From the NCBI GenBank assembly GCA_025716815.1, contig JAIXMN010000017.1, forward strand, positions 806,001 through 870,000: a DNA stretch of 64,000 nucleotides, written 5' to 3'. This DNA comes from Dichotomocladium elegans (taxonomy: Eukaryota > Mucoromycota > Mucoromycetes > Mucorales > Lichtheimiaceae). A program made the translations under genes and the position numbers. Below, in pieces: positions 32,900 to 44,800 of the stretch; within the stretch, counting starts at the first letter, position 1, and each line of letters starts with the position of its first letter. The notes beneath the pieces were generated by a model. That model saw nothing but the letters and a program-made list of their open reading frames with translations. It was not told the DNA's origin and made no database searches.

Positions 32900-33039
32900 T
32901 TTTTACGTGAGTACCCCCCAAAATCGTCTATCACGTGACTTAGACTAGCGGGATTTGAATGTTTCTACGTGAATACCCCCAAAATGGGCGGAATATGAAA
33001 TAGAATTACGTGAAATCTCTTGTATGGCTAGGGCACTTC
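32900..33039 (-). repeat. MULE right TIR
   Basis: The inverted partner of 22280-22417, followed immediately by the target duplicate TAGAGTCTC. Confidence 0.88.
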
Positions 33040-34027
33040 TAGAGTCTCCCTCTCAATTCAGTGGAGTTTCTCTTCGTGATGATGACGCTGATGATCTAGA
33101 TTTAAATTTGGATTTAGATGTTGTTGATGGACACCAACAAGTGTATATGAGCAGGGAGTCTGATGGCAACAGCAGCAGTGAGGATACCTATGACAGCAAG
33201 AGCGATGATGTATTTTTAGACTATTGTTTCAATCACCACACTGACGAGGACTTCGCCAAATTCACGACAGAACACCAAATCGAGACAGAAAATGGTATAC
33301 GAATTCTTGATTTTCGTGATCATCAACCGCCTACTGCCAACGATTACTGGAATCTTCGTTTAAACACCGTTGCCATTGAAAACGATTTTTCGCGCAAAGC
33401 ACATGAAGATATCATGAATTTTTGTAACGAGTGTATGAAAAGCAACAATTTTCGTATGTATTTCTTTTTTCTACCAAAGAGAACTCGGCTAACTTTGACT
33501 AATTGAACACAAAGGACCAAAGCCACTTGACTCAGTCTATGCAACAACAAAGCATATGATAGAAGCTTTTGGTGTGCATAGTCAAACACATTCGCTGTGC
33601 AAAAACGGATGCATGTTATTTACCAATGAAGATGACCTGTATTGCCATTTTTGCTCTGAGCCACAGTTCAAGGATGGTGATCAAAAGTTACCTGTTGCGA
33701 GTATGCACTACCTTTCCCTATCCGATTTCTTAGGCTCCATGTTATCTATTGCTGAATACTGTACGTTGTTCTGTGAGACATTCAATCGCGAATCAGATGA
33801 CTCCTTTAAAGATATACTAGCAACACATCTCGCTCCGCTCGATTGTTGCGTCGGCTGGGGGCTTCGCCCCCCGCCCCCCATGAATCTCTCGATTAGCCTG
33901 TAAAGCTGTTTCTTCTGCTGCGAATGATAATTTTATTGGCAAAAAATATAGAAAGGACTGAAGCGGCATAGAAAGGAAATATAGGCAAATGTGACATAGA
34001 AATAGAATCGCATATATGAGGTTGGGC

Positions 34028-37000
34028 TTATACGGAGGTGGGTGGTGATGGAAGGAGAACCTCAGGATAGACAACGTTTGCTGTAGAAGTCTCACTGGTG
34101 CTGAGAGAAATGCGTAAGTTGTCTGGCTTAGTTGCACGTGAAAGCGCGACATACAGCTGGCCATGCGAAAATACTGGGTCGCTGAGGCGTAGACCAACGC
34201 GTGATAATGTCTGCCCTTGAGCTTTGTGTATGGTCATAGCAAAGGCAGGGCGAACAGGAAATTGGCGGCGGCACAGAATGAATGGCAGCTCGCCTTCAGC
34301 AGAACACAGGTTGATCCGCGGCAGATAAAATTCGGGTCCTTGATATCCATCGGTAATACGCCTGACAACAATGCATCGGTTTAGGAGACCTACAACAAAA
34401 AGCTTCGTTCCATTGCAGAGCCCCGCATCAGGATCGAGATTGCGGAGCAGAACCAAGGGCATTCCGTGCTTCAAGTCAAGACAATGCGGAGGAATTCCTG
34501 GGCACGTCAGACTGCGAAGGAACTCGATGGGATATCGCGCATTGGCTGCATCAAGGTCGTCAGCGTCTGCAATACGATCCACTGAGTTGTACGTTCTGGT
34601 GTCACCCGGCAACATCTGGAATGCGGCTTTGTTGATGGCATCAACATCGTCGTTGGTAGTCGCAAGAATGGCACAGTCGCTGAAGTCCTCTGGTTGCGGG
34701 TTTGGAACATGAATTCGAGGGTAGATCTCGTGGATCAGCTCAGTGATGTCATCCGATCCTATGCGCCATTGCGGGGGGATCGCGACAGTTTGGCTATAAG
34801 GCGGGCGGCCATCACCTATAGCCAGAAGTTGTTCCGCAAAGGCGGCAGCCCCAGGTCCAGCGTTACGGACCCGCATGTTTATCGTTAAGCGAAGCACACG
34901 AACTGAAGGCCAAAAAGAAGCAGCTTGTATGATCGCAGACGTTATCTCTGGGCGGATGCTGTTCCAGACAACAGGAAGCAACTGCCGAAAATCTCCACCG
35001 AAGACCACCACCTTGCCGCCGAAAGGAACATGCTCGCAGGCAGGGTTAACAGCGCCCATGATATCCTTCAGCGTGCGATTTACTGCCTCGAAGTTGTCCT
35101 TGCAGCACATGACTGCCTCATCCCAGACAATCAGGGATGCATGCTGAATGAGATGTGCAAGAGGACTACCACGACTTATGAAACACACGCTGGTCTCGTC
35201 AGCATTTAAAGGAACTTTGAAGCGGCTGTGTGCAGTCCGACCACCGGGTAGTAAAATTGCAGCAATTCCAGAGGATGCAACAGGTATCGCGATCGCGTGC
35301 TGGGAACGAACATGGCTGAGGAGTGCTTTGAATACCTGTGACTTTCCAGTGCCACCTGGGCCATCAAGGAAGAAGAGGCGAGGAACGGAAGGATCGACCT
35401 GCTGCTCTTGAATTGCAGAGGTGATGGTATCATAAGCGGCTCGCTGGTCAGTGTTGAGCATACGGACCAACTCAGCGTTGATCAAGGCCTGTTCCTCGGG
35501 ATCATAATGGCGACGCTCACTATGCGTAAGGGCTTCATCACGTGGAATATCCTCACCTAGAGTTATCCGAGATTCCTGGGGTAAGGAAGGAAAGTCGGAT
35601 AAGCGGTGGCCTGTTGCCTGGAGACGTGAATCGATATCACCAAGTGTTCTCTGGTAAATGCGTTCGATGTCATCTAGCTGTAGTTCGTGGTCATTTGGCA
35701 AACGATGAAGGCGGCGAAACTCGAAAAAGTAGTCGTCTGCCATCCTCTCGCGATGGTTGTTCCATAATTCAAGAGGATTTGCTGGCGAGCAATTGGTAAG
35801 GATGATGCAGAAGAGACCACGAAGCAGTGATGCTGGTGCAGTTAGCGACGACTCAGCCATGCTGCGGTCCCATTCCTCGTCCGACTCCAAAAGGTCTCGT
35901 GCGACTGCTGCTGCTTCAAAGGTAGGATGTACAATGCCGTCATCGGTTGTACGTAGTGCCACAAAGCTTGTTGGACCATGGACGTTCAGCAAGAGCAAGC
36001 GTAGGCAATATAGTGGCATATTTGAGAGGGACGCGAAATAAATCCGAGGCACTACATCCGCAAATGGCGGCTGGACTCTTCTTCTCCATTCGCGGATACT
36101 GGAATTCCAGGTGTAATATCGAGGGACATCCATATATTTAAGAGTTCGGGCAAATTCATCTTGGGAGCAGAGAGCAAAGAACCCAAGAAGTTTTGTCCCC
36201 GTGCTGGCTGTTCGTCGTGCTTCAGCAAGCTCTTGAGCGCTCATTGAGTCCCGGTATGTCACGTATTGCTGATCTGGCAAGTGAATATCCAAACGGTAAA
36301 CTGACGGGTAATGCATGTGGATCTCATTTTCGACTATCCGCCAGAATGCTTCGCTTGGTCCAATATACCTTGCATTTTGGTATTGAAGAATCTCATCTAC
36401 ATCATGTGAAGCGGGAATTGAAGAAGCAGACGCAGAATCGGAGGCGGCAGAGACGGCAGAAGCAGAGGCAGAGGCAGAGGCAGAGGCAGAGGCAGAGGCA
36501 GAGGCAGAGGCAGAGGCAGAGGCAGAGGCAGTGGCAGTGGCAGTGGCAGTGGCAGTGGCAGCGGCAGAGGCAGTGGCAGAGGCAGGTCTCTGGTCTTGGG
36601 TAATCTCCACCAATGCTCGATCAGAACCTTTTGTTATGTACTTGCAAAGATACTTGATCGCCCTGGACGTTGTACAAATCTCAACGTTGATATGTGCATT
36701 ATACTTGTAGGAGAGGTATGGGTTGTAAGGAACGACCCAAGTATTGTCCACAGGAATATCAAGGTTGGGAAATGTATATCCTCTGGCCATGTTCATACGT
36801 CTGCGGTAGATAGGGTACCCATCACTGCTCTTACGTGTCTCAGCACAGAAGCTTTTTGGGAACATCTTCTCGCATTTCCCGGTTTTCGAACAGCATGGTT
36901 GGCCAGGTCTGTACTGTCCGCAAGGTCCATGGATCATTGTGGCCTTTACTGTACGGAAAAGCTCTGGTTGAGTGACCTCATCTGGTAGCTCTGCACAAAC

Positions 37001-38905
37001 GAAACGATCCCAGTCCGATACCCTGTTTGGTCGGTCTTGTTCAGCAAGGATGAAAATCATATGGATGTGTGGCAAGCCGCGTTTCTGGAATTCCACAGTT
37101 GCCACATATCCAGTCACTTGACCAAAGCATCCATCGTCGGTGATATGCTTAATGAGCTCCTTCATCTTCATGTAAAAGACCCGAGAACAAAGGTCAGGGC
37201 GATCATGGGCTTTCTGGCCAGGAAGAAGCTCTCGCGTGATTTCTGGCCATTGCGGATTACATGTGAATGTTATGAAGAGGGACGGATTACCCCTTTCGCG
37301 CATAATTGCGTAGGCATCTTGTTCCATCTGCTTCATATATCGGGCCCACCAGTAAAACTTGAGGGTAGGATTACCCGCTGCCCCACCTGTTGCGGATCGA
37401 CGTCATCTCCAATGCCGCTGTACACCTCCCTGCGAAGGTCGTCTTGGTTGCGGCGGAGGTAGTCAAGTCGGGCGCTCTCAATGCGTGCGTAGTTATCCAC
37501 CAACAATTGTTGGAAAAGCCTGCCGAAATGATGATCGTATATTTGCCTGGCGCCTTGACGAAGCATGAGCATATAAGCCGTATAAGCTCGCAGAGTGACC
37601 TTCACATGCGCACCTTGGACGGATTGGCTCCACAGGTCAGGATACCATTCTTCTTCTCCAAAAGGACGCATAAGCACGTAATGAAGGGGTATGTATGCCG
37701 GATGAAGGGAGCTAATCCGCTTGAGGTCACCTGACAAACGATCGGCAAGAACAATGTCATGAGGTTGAACAGTCCCGTCCACTGACTGTTCGATAACCAA
37801 TGCTGCAATCTCTGCTGAAGACTGTGGATCATAGCGCCTACCCATCTGGTACGCCAGACGAATGAACGCTTGCAGAGATCCGACAGGCTGATCTTTGAAA
37901 CGCTCTGCGGCCGACATATAGTGCTGTGCGAAAGGGTTGTCGCGCTCCATCACACGCTGGAGAGTCTCAATCGTTTCTCGGTCAGCCCTGTAAACATGGA
38001 TGTTCTTCTTGCCAGTTGCTCTTCTGTATCAGCAAAATAGATTTGGGAGAACGCAGGCCTCTCGTCAGCGGATGCCCGTAACGACCCTATCCGATGGTAC
38101 ATAGTGCCATTGATCCGAAAGGTTGGAACGCCATTCGATCCGTCAGCCAGCCGATGATCAAAATTAGCTTCGATAGAGGCGAAGGAAAAGGCGCTGTTGT
38201 AGGCGCGAATGCATCTCCGAAACTCTTTGCTCACATCATCAACTCCAGTCAAAAGCATGATGATCTCCTCTGAAGGTGGGCGCGGCGTAGCAAGCTGAAT
38301 GTTTCCACTCCTGCAACACATCCCGAATTGAGGGTTGCTGCGCGACGTGTTGGTGAGGCGCTCGTCGATCCACATTAGAGCATGGCAAAAAGGGCATTCA
38401 GCATTCATACGGGGAAAGACGTGCTGTCGGAAGTTAGGACCCTGCGCGTAACAGATATCGCGGCCGAAAATATGTTCCAGCGTAAAAGATTCTTTGCATG
38501 CGACTTTATATTGGGCATGCCGGTTGGCATAAAATGGGCAGTAGCGGGACGATGACCGCTGGTGGGATGGTGAGCCGCAGCTAGTGCAGAATGTTTGTTG
38601 TTCAGTTATTTGAGTGGTCTCCTGCCCTACTATATAAAATGGTAAGCATACTGTATATACAATGATTCTGGTATTATAATAATACCTCGCCGGTTCAAAA
38701 TATTTGCTGGGCATTGACGGTTACTTGATCGAAGATGCGTAGTCGATCCACAGCTAGGACATGTTCTGACAGGAGATTCTTGGCCTTCAGTAACCCGATT
38801 GTTATGTGTCTGTTTCGATGTTAATATTTGTGATCCTATCTTCAAATGATGGACATAATATACCTCAGAGGGTTCTATCCTAGGTCGAACTCTATGAACG
38901 CTCAA
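34028..38905 (-). pseudogene. Helitron B RepHel protein, two frameshifts
   Basis: An N-terminal finger exon (CPSCGSTTHLRSS, from 38905) is spliced to a second (CTSCGSPSHQRSS, from 38714). The frame is lost near 37990 (one base missing in GGGCTGACC) and again at about 37338, where Helitron A has one more base in the GGPRYMKQM stretch. From 37336 a 1,102-residue frame is open. It reads HUH nuclease H-x-H in RGLPHIHMIF (about 37053-37085), tyrosines in KYLCKYITKG (about 36632-36660), a Ser-Ala repeat linker, then a Pif1-like helicase with GPGGTGKS, VWDEAVM, GGDFRQLLPV, TIHKAQGQT and YVALSRATKP. The nuclease and helicase remain joined in one frame here. Confidence 0.88.
36456..36585. repeat. (GAGGCA)n hexanucleotide tract in Helitron B
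   Basis: About twenty GAGGCA/GTGGCA units encode an alternating Ser-Ala (then Thr-Ala) linker of the RepHel protein on the minus strand. The reading frame is kept, since the unit is six bases. It lies exactly between the Rep and helicase domains. Confidence 0.9.
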
Positions 38906-39922
38906 CGGACATTCATTTGAAGATGTACTGGAGTGGGCCGCAGATCCACAGATGCAGGTACTGGAAACCTGATCTCCCTAAGTTTGAGAGCATACTAGTA
39001 TGTAATAATTGTATGTATGGGGTTCAAAGTAGCTACCATCTGTATTGAAATAAGTAGTTTCTTATGACAGCAGCAGCAGCAGGAGGAGGAGGAGGAAGGA
39101 GATAGATGGAAACTAATGTTGAGATTGCATTGGACATAGGTATATATATGAAAGCCAAGAAATTACTAATAGGAATGGAATATGATTTATTGCAGTTTAA
39201 AGAAATGCAAAACATGAGTATGTGGATCCTTGTTAAGTTGACATTCATATTCATGCTGAAGCTATGATGGGCAGGCAAGACTTTTCATGAGACAAAAGAG
39301 CACTGATATGTCTGCGCATGTCAATGATGCAATAGCATCTGAGGTTCAAGTCAATTGTGCCATATTTGTTAATTTGTTAATACTGTGACATGGTAGGTTT
39401 CTATCAGAAAAATTGCATGTGAAAAATACTTACTAATGAAGATTCTCTATCATACTCAACATATCTTTGTTCTAGGTATGTTTTGGAGAACATAACGTTT
39501 GCAATGTCTTACATTCTGTAAAAATATGAAAGGTCCATATTTAAATATCAGTCAAGAAAACAATTTTCACGCGCCAACAGCTCTGGTGTGGTTTCTGGAT
39601 TGACAGCTCCATGTGAATTCTTGAGCCATATTCATTAAGAAGTTACCAATAGAAATTACTCAAAACTGTTCCTTCCCAATGTACAGCACCTGGTAAAAAT
39701 TATATACCTAATTCACTCGTTTGGCGCTGAAAAAATGTTACTACAGAAAAAGAGGTTTGTGGAATTAATTCAGCTGACCAACCACAGGCTATACAATTAA
39801 CGTACATCAAAACCTACACCAATGGTAAGGACTCTTCACATTGCGGACTTAATTTTAAATACACCGTCAAAGGATTGCTTACGTAATAAATTGTAAGTAC
39901 CCTTCGGTCTTAATATAGTAGA
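38906..39922. other. Helitron B 5' region, non-coding
   Basis: AT-rich sequence between the start of the RepHel gene and the TC terminus. A GCAGCAGCAGGAGGAGG tract at 39068-39100 is the only notable repeat. No gene seen. Confidence 0.5.
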
Positions 39923-41435
39923 TTCGATGGATATGCTTTTCAAGAGCAAGCACACTTATTCACAGGTGAATTTGATGCTGCACTTGCTCTCTATGTTGAC
40001 GGATTCTGTCCATTCGACTACAGGCGCAATTAAATAACTATGACCATGATCCATTTGACTGTGCTGAATCTGCCACCAGATCACAGGAATGCAAATGATA
40101 TATATACTTTGAGTAATATTGTCCTAACTCTGCCAACATGATCTTTTAGATACAGTCAGCGCTCGATTTACTGGTCGCTATATATACCAGTAGAGCGTTT
40201 ACCAGTGAGATTTTTAAAACACGGCCATTTTTGGCTGGGAAATACCGATAAATAAGGTTATCGGTGGCCGGTAGGGTTCTCCACTCATACCGTTAAAATC
40301 TGACCAATAAAAACATTCTATCTATACTGAGTTTTATTTGGAAGAAAATCCAAAGCTGCTGAGCGAAGTTTGCTTCTTTGTGGTGGCAGCACCAATTTCC
40401 CAGTCAAACTCCTTGATCTTTTTCCGGAGAATCTGGATCAGCTCCAGATTGTCTCCGTCTTCACCAGCCACCAACTCCATAAATTCTTGGTATGCCTTTC
40501 TCTTTTGCCCAAGAGACAACGGCGATGGAACATCTGTTTCGTCAAAAATGTTGCTGCCTGTATCTTCTGCTCCATCTGGTGAGAATCGTTCTCTAGATTG
40601 AGGTGGTGTTCATACCTTGAATACTGCTATGTACGTTTTCCAGAGGAAAAACGAAGTCCAGACGTTCAGGAAGTGTAGGCACATTATGAATGCCTTCGTT
40701 CTCATCGTCGTGAAACACAGCTACCTTGGAGATATCTGCTTGCATACTTGTAATTGTTTTGATGGACTCATCCATCTCTTCATCAGTCTCAGCACTATCG
40801 ATGGCAAGTTCTTGCCCGCTTTCCAACCCAGCAGCTCCGATGTGATCAAAAAGACCAGTATGCTTCCAGCAATTCCCAATAGTCTGAGCTGTAACTGCTC
40901 TCCAGGAAGTTTGCATATTATCGAGTGCTTGTTTCATGCCAATCTTGAAAAGTGACTCAAGATTATTCCTTCTATATTGGATCACGGCATAGCGCAGAAG
41001 TGTCGCCCTATAAAACATTACAAATATAAATATTACTATCACAAACTTCCGCTTCAACATACTTGTATTTCAGCTTGAAGTTACGGATAATACCAGCGTC
41101 GAGCGGTTGATAGTGTGCCGTGGTGTTTGGGGGAAGCATGCAAATTTCAATATTCTTCAATTTAAGATCGAGCTTGGTATGTGAAGGTGCATTGTCCATC
41201 AGCAATAACGCCTTCTCTCCTTTGTGACGGGTCTCAATAATCGCTCCCCATCTGTTCAAGACTTTCCTGAACAACTCTCGTGTCATCCAGGCCTTTGAAT
41301 TGAAGTAATAGTGATAACCGAATCTAGAAACTGATAAAGCTTTTGGTTAGCATTTTTATGCGAAGCGAGACCTTTAGTATATTTACTTGGTTTTCTGCGA
41401 AGTCCAACTCCGTTTGAGCTCTCATGACGCCCAAT

Positions 41436-41818
41436 TGTCATATCCACGACTATTTTCTTACCTAACGGCAGTGTCCCTGGATTATACGGGACATCAACAC
41501 TTTGTTTCACTCTTCGAGCGCCGTTATCATAATTACTCTCGCGCTATCCGGATTCATAATTTATATCCCGGACCTGTCTCAGGACGCAGTTATAATCACA
41601 AGGGTAAATGATGAACTTCTTTATCAACCTTTTAACTGGTCCACCGTCCCGGGAGACCGCCTAGATGATTATCCACACCCAGCCTCCAGAGTGACCGTTT
41701 TGATAAGCACTTCTTATAAATAGGCCCATTATTGGCACTTAATAAAAAACAATACTTTTGCGAGTCTCACAGAATCATATTCTGTCTCTTTTTATTCTTA
41801 AAACCCCTTGATTCCACA
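41436..41818 (+). repeat. Chromovirus 1 5' LTR
   Basis: TG...CA ends. A TATAAATA box at 41715-41722 probably sets transcription start within the next 30-60 bases. It differs from the 3' LTR by one A in a run of A. Confidence 0.95.
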
Positions 41819-41857
41819 TTTTTTTCTGTGAATTCTCACTTACCTTTTATTTGCATC

Positions 41858-44800
41858 ATGTCCTACAATCATCCCTCCATTTCTCCTCTCTCTGGTGCTA
41901 TTCAGAGCCCCCATGAAGACCACAGCCAGGGTGTCGGCGCCACACATGGTCCAGGATCTCCAGCACACTCAGCAATCGACGCCATCATTGGAGATGCAAT
42001 GTCAGCTGCCGGCATCTCACCAACTGCACGTTTGGAAAAGGCAATCCGAATGTTGAACGACCGTGCTGCTGCTATTGCAGAACAGTTGGCCCTGGGCGTG
42101 ATGCCTGAAGAGCGTCAGGCGATCCATGCCGAGTACGAGGCCGTCATCCGCGACCTCCAGTTGCTAAACTCGGCGCGTACGTCTTGGTCAGGTGGCCGCC
42201 ATGGGAGTCAAGCCACGCAAGTCCGTGTTCCCTCCGACTTACCTGCTTTGCAGTGGGCAGATAACGTGCATGCCACGAACAAGACTGTTTTTGGCACAGT
42301 CGAGGAATGTTTAGACTCTTTTGAAGACGTTGTTGCCTCATGGCAATACGACACCGATGAAGTTTGGCCGCTGTTTGTCCCAAGAATGCTCTCCCCGGAA
42401 CAACGTTATTGGTTTGGTGCCAACCTCAAGCCTTACCCCCATTTGCCGTGGTCCAAGGTGCAGGCCATCATCATTGCTCGTTACGGCGTCCAAGACACTG
42501 AGCGCAAGGTTCAGAAGCTCAGGGAGCTTCTACGCATGCGCATGGCACGCAACGAATCGGTGGAGACGTTTACCGACCGCTTCAACAAGGTGCGACGAGA
42601 GGCTGGTCTACCCAATGATGTCACCACCACCACCATCTTTGTCGAGGCATTGCTGCCTGAACTGGCAAAGCACGTCGCCATAGGACAGGTCAACGTTCCG
42701 GTCGAAATGCGCTCGACCATCGAACAGGCGGCTGCCATGGCACGCAGTCTATATTCCAGTGTGGTGCTGTCGGCGCACAGCAAGGAGGCGGCTGCGCATG
42801 ATGCCAACCACACTTTCCGTGCCAAGTCCCCTGGGTCTGTTGCTGCTGCTGGTGTGAAATCCAAGCCCAAGGCTGCCGTCAAGTTCTGCCGGGTCCATGG
42901 AAAAGGGCGACACGGTACCGATGAATGTCGTCAACTTGCGTTGGGTATTGTGCCTCGCTCACAAGGCAACCGAGTGGCGAAGCCAGCGGTGGTGTCAACT
43001 GCAATGACTACTGCAGCATCTGTCATGTCAACGGGAAAAGGTGACAAGAATTGTTTCCGCTGTGGTGAGCCCGGTTGGACGCGCAGTCACAAGTGCCGCG
43101 TCAACCACTTGGCAATACGCTCAGCCACATTGGCAATGTCCGCTCCTGCTTCCACTCCTGCCTCTGTTTCTGGTGTCCCTGCTACCGCTTCTGGAAGTGT
43201 AGTGGCTGTTCCAGTGGGTGCAGTTCCCGCTGCTGTTCCAGTTGGCCTTGCGCCTGCTGCTGTCCCTATGGAGACTGATATCTCCATGGCTGACGTGTCT
43301 GCGTCGTTGAACCAGGCATGTGCTGACTGTAAGTCATTATCTGCTTTGCAACAGTACTCTCTCCAGAGGACTAACATGTATTACGTACCTATCACTTTAC
43401 AGGAGACTGATTTATGGGCCTTCGTGGACTCTGGTGCCACCTTCAGCGCCATCTCTCCTTCGCTGGCCGCACAGCTGGGCATCCAAGTTTCCACTGTTTC
43501 TGGAACGATCGGATTAGCTCACCCTGGTCATAGCATTAATAGAATTGGTACCACGTCTGCAATAAAAGTCCTTCACAACGGAATTACTGTTTCGCACTCT
43601 TTTGAAGTTATGACACTTAATTGTGAAGCCGATGTTTCCATTGGCACTGATCTCATGCCACTTATTGGTATCTTTCTTGGAGGTCTCGCCCATTGCTGGC
43701 ATCGCTCCACTTTACCCTCTCCTTCTGAGGACATTGATTTGCCTACGCCAAATGATTCTCCAGCTGGCACACCTGAGGAGCATTCTCGCTTCTTGGCTGA
43801 TATCGAACCATTTCTTCAGGAAAACGCATCCATTCCGCCGTCTTCATTTTGTACTATTCCGGAATCTGTTGTTTATTTGCATACTCCTGCTGGCAAAGTC
43901 GTGAGCCGCCGACAATATCCATTAGCTGACAAGCTGATTCCTCTTCTGCAGGAACACATTGACAATTGGCTTGCTGATGGGATTATTCGTCCTGCTCCAG
44001 CTGGTTCTGGTTGGAATAGCCCCATGACTTTCGCTCCTAAGAAGGATTCCCAGGGAAACCCGACTGCATTTCGTCCCTGCCTGGATCCACGCTTGATCAA
44101 TAACTTGCTTCCTGATAGCAGTTATCCTGTTCCACTCATTCGTTCGATTTTCCAACGAATGAAGGGTGCTACGGTGTTCACAACTCTGGATTTGAAGAGC
44201 GCATTTCATCGCTTCAAGATTCATGAGGAGCATCAGCACAAAACCACCTTCACATTCAAGGATCGACAGTACTGTTTTGTTGGCGCACCTTTTGGTCTCA
44301 AGTTTCTTTCGAGCCAATTTCAACGTGTAATGCACATTGTTTTCGACAACATGCCCAACGCAGTCACTTACATCGATGACATTATTATCTTTTCGAACAA
44401 TTTATCTGACCACGTGTTGCACGTGCAGGAGGCTATCAGACGTCTCTCAGAGGTTAACTTGGTTCTCAATCCGGAAAAATCGCATTTGGCACAATCCGCC
44501 GTTTATTTATTGGGCTTTTGTGTAAGTGCCAGGGGTGTCAATTTGGACCCTCGGAAAATTTGCAATGTGGACAGATCCCTGTGCCCACGACAGGCCATGA
44601 CATCCAGAAATTTTTGGGCCTCGTCAATTACTTCCGCGATCACATTCCGAACGTTGCCGTCCTCACTTCTCCTTTGGACCGTCTACGCAACGCTAAACAG
44701 CTTTCAGGATTATGGACACAACACCATCTTCATGCATTTAATGCTATCAAGGCTGCTCTCCATGCTGCTCCTGTGTTGAGCTATCCGGATGAGAATTTGC

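Larger units (their letters stand above)
22280..33039 (+). mobile_element. MULE (Mutator-like element), 10.8 kb with nested inserts, TSD TAGAGTCTC
   Basis: Inverted repeats of about 135-140 bp (22280-22417 and 32900-33039) match almost perfectly around AGCCATACAAGAG and CACGTGATAGACG. The 9-bp direct repeat TAGAGTCTC at 22271-22279 and 33040-33048 is the size expected for Mutator insertion. Inside are a MULE transposase gene, a hAT-type MITE, two foldback MITEs and Helitron A. It interrupts codon 27 of the tnp2 gene. Confidence 0.88.
33817..39922 (-). mobile_element. Helitron B, complete, inserted A|T in the tnp2 gene
   Basis: On the minus strand it begins TCTACTATATTAAGACC at 39922 and ends TTGCTAG at 33817, with the GGGGGCGAAGCCCCC hairpin about 45 bases before the end. 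Removing exactly these bases joins GATATA to TTCGATGG and restores the tnp2 reading K-D-I-F-D-G. The insertion point is between A and T with no target duplication, the hallmark of Helitrons. Length 6,106 bp. Confidence 0.9.

Noticed and set aside
36456..36585. GAGGCA array as a CRISPR-like repeat
   Set aside because: Units are contiguous hexamers without spacers, lie inside a coding frame, and the genome is eukaryotic.
44518..44575. Programmed frameshift in chromovirus 1
   Set aside because: It lies between RT and RNase H, not between gag and pol, and no slippery heptamer is apparent. A simple indel is more likely.
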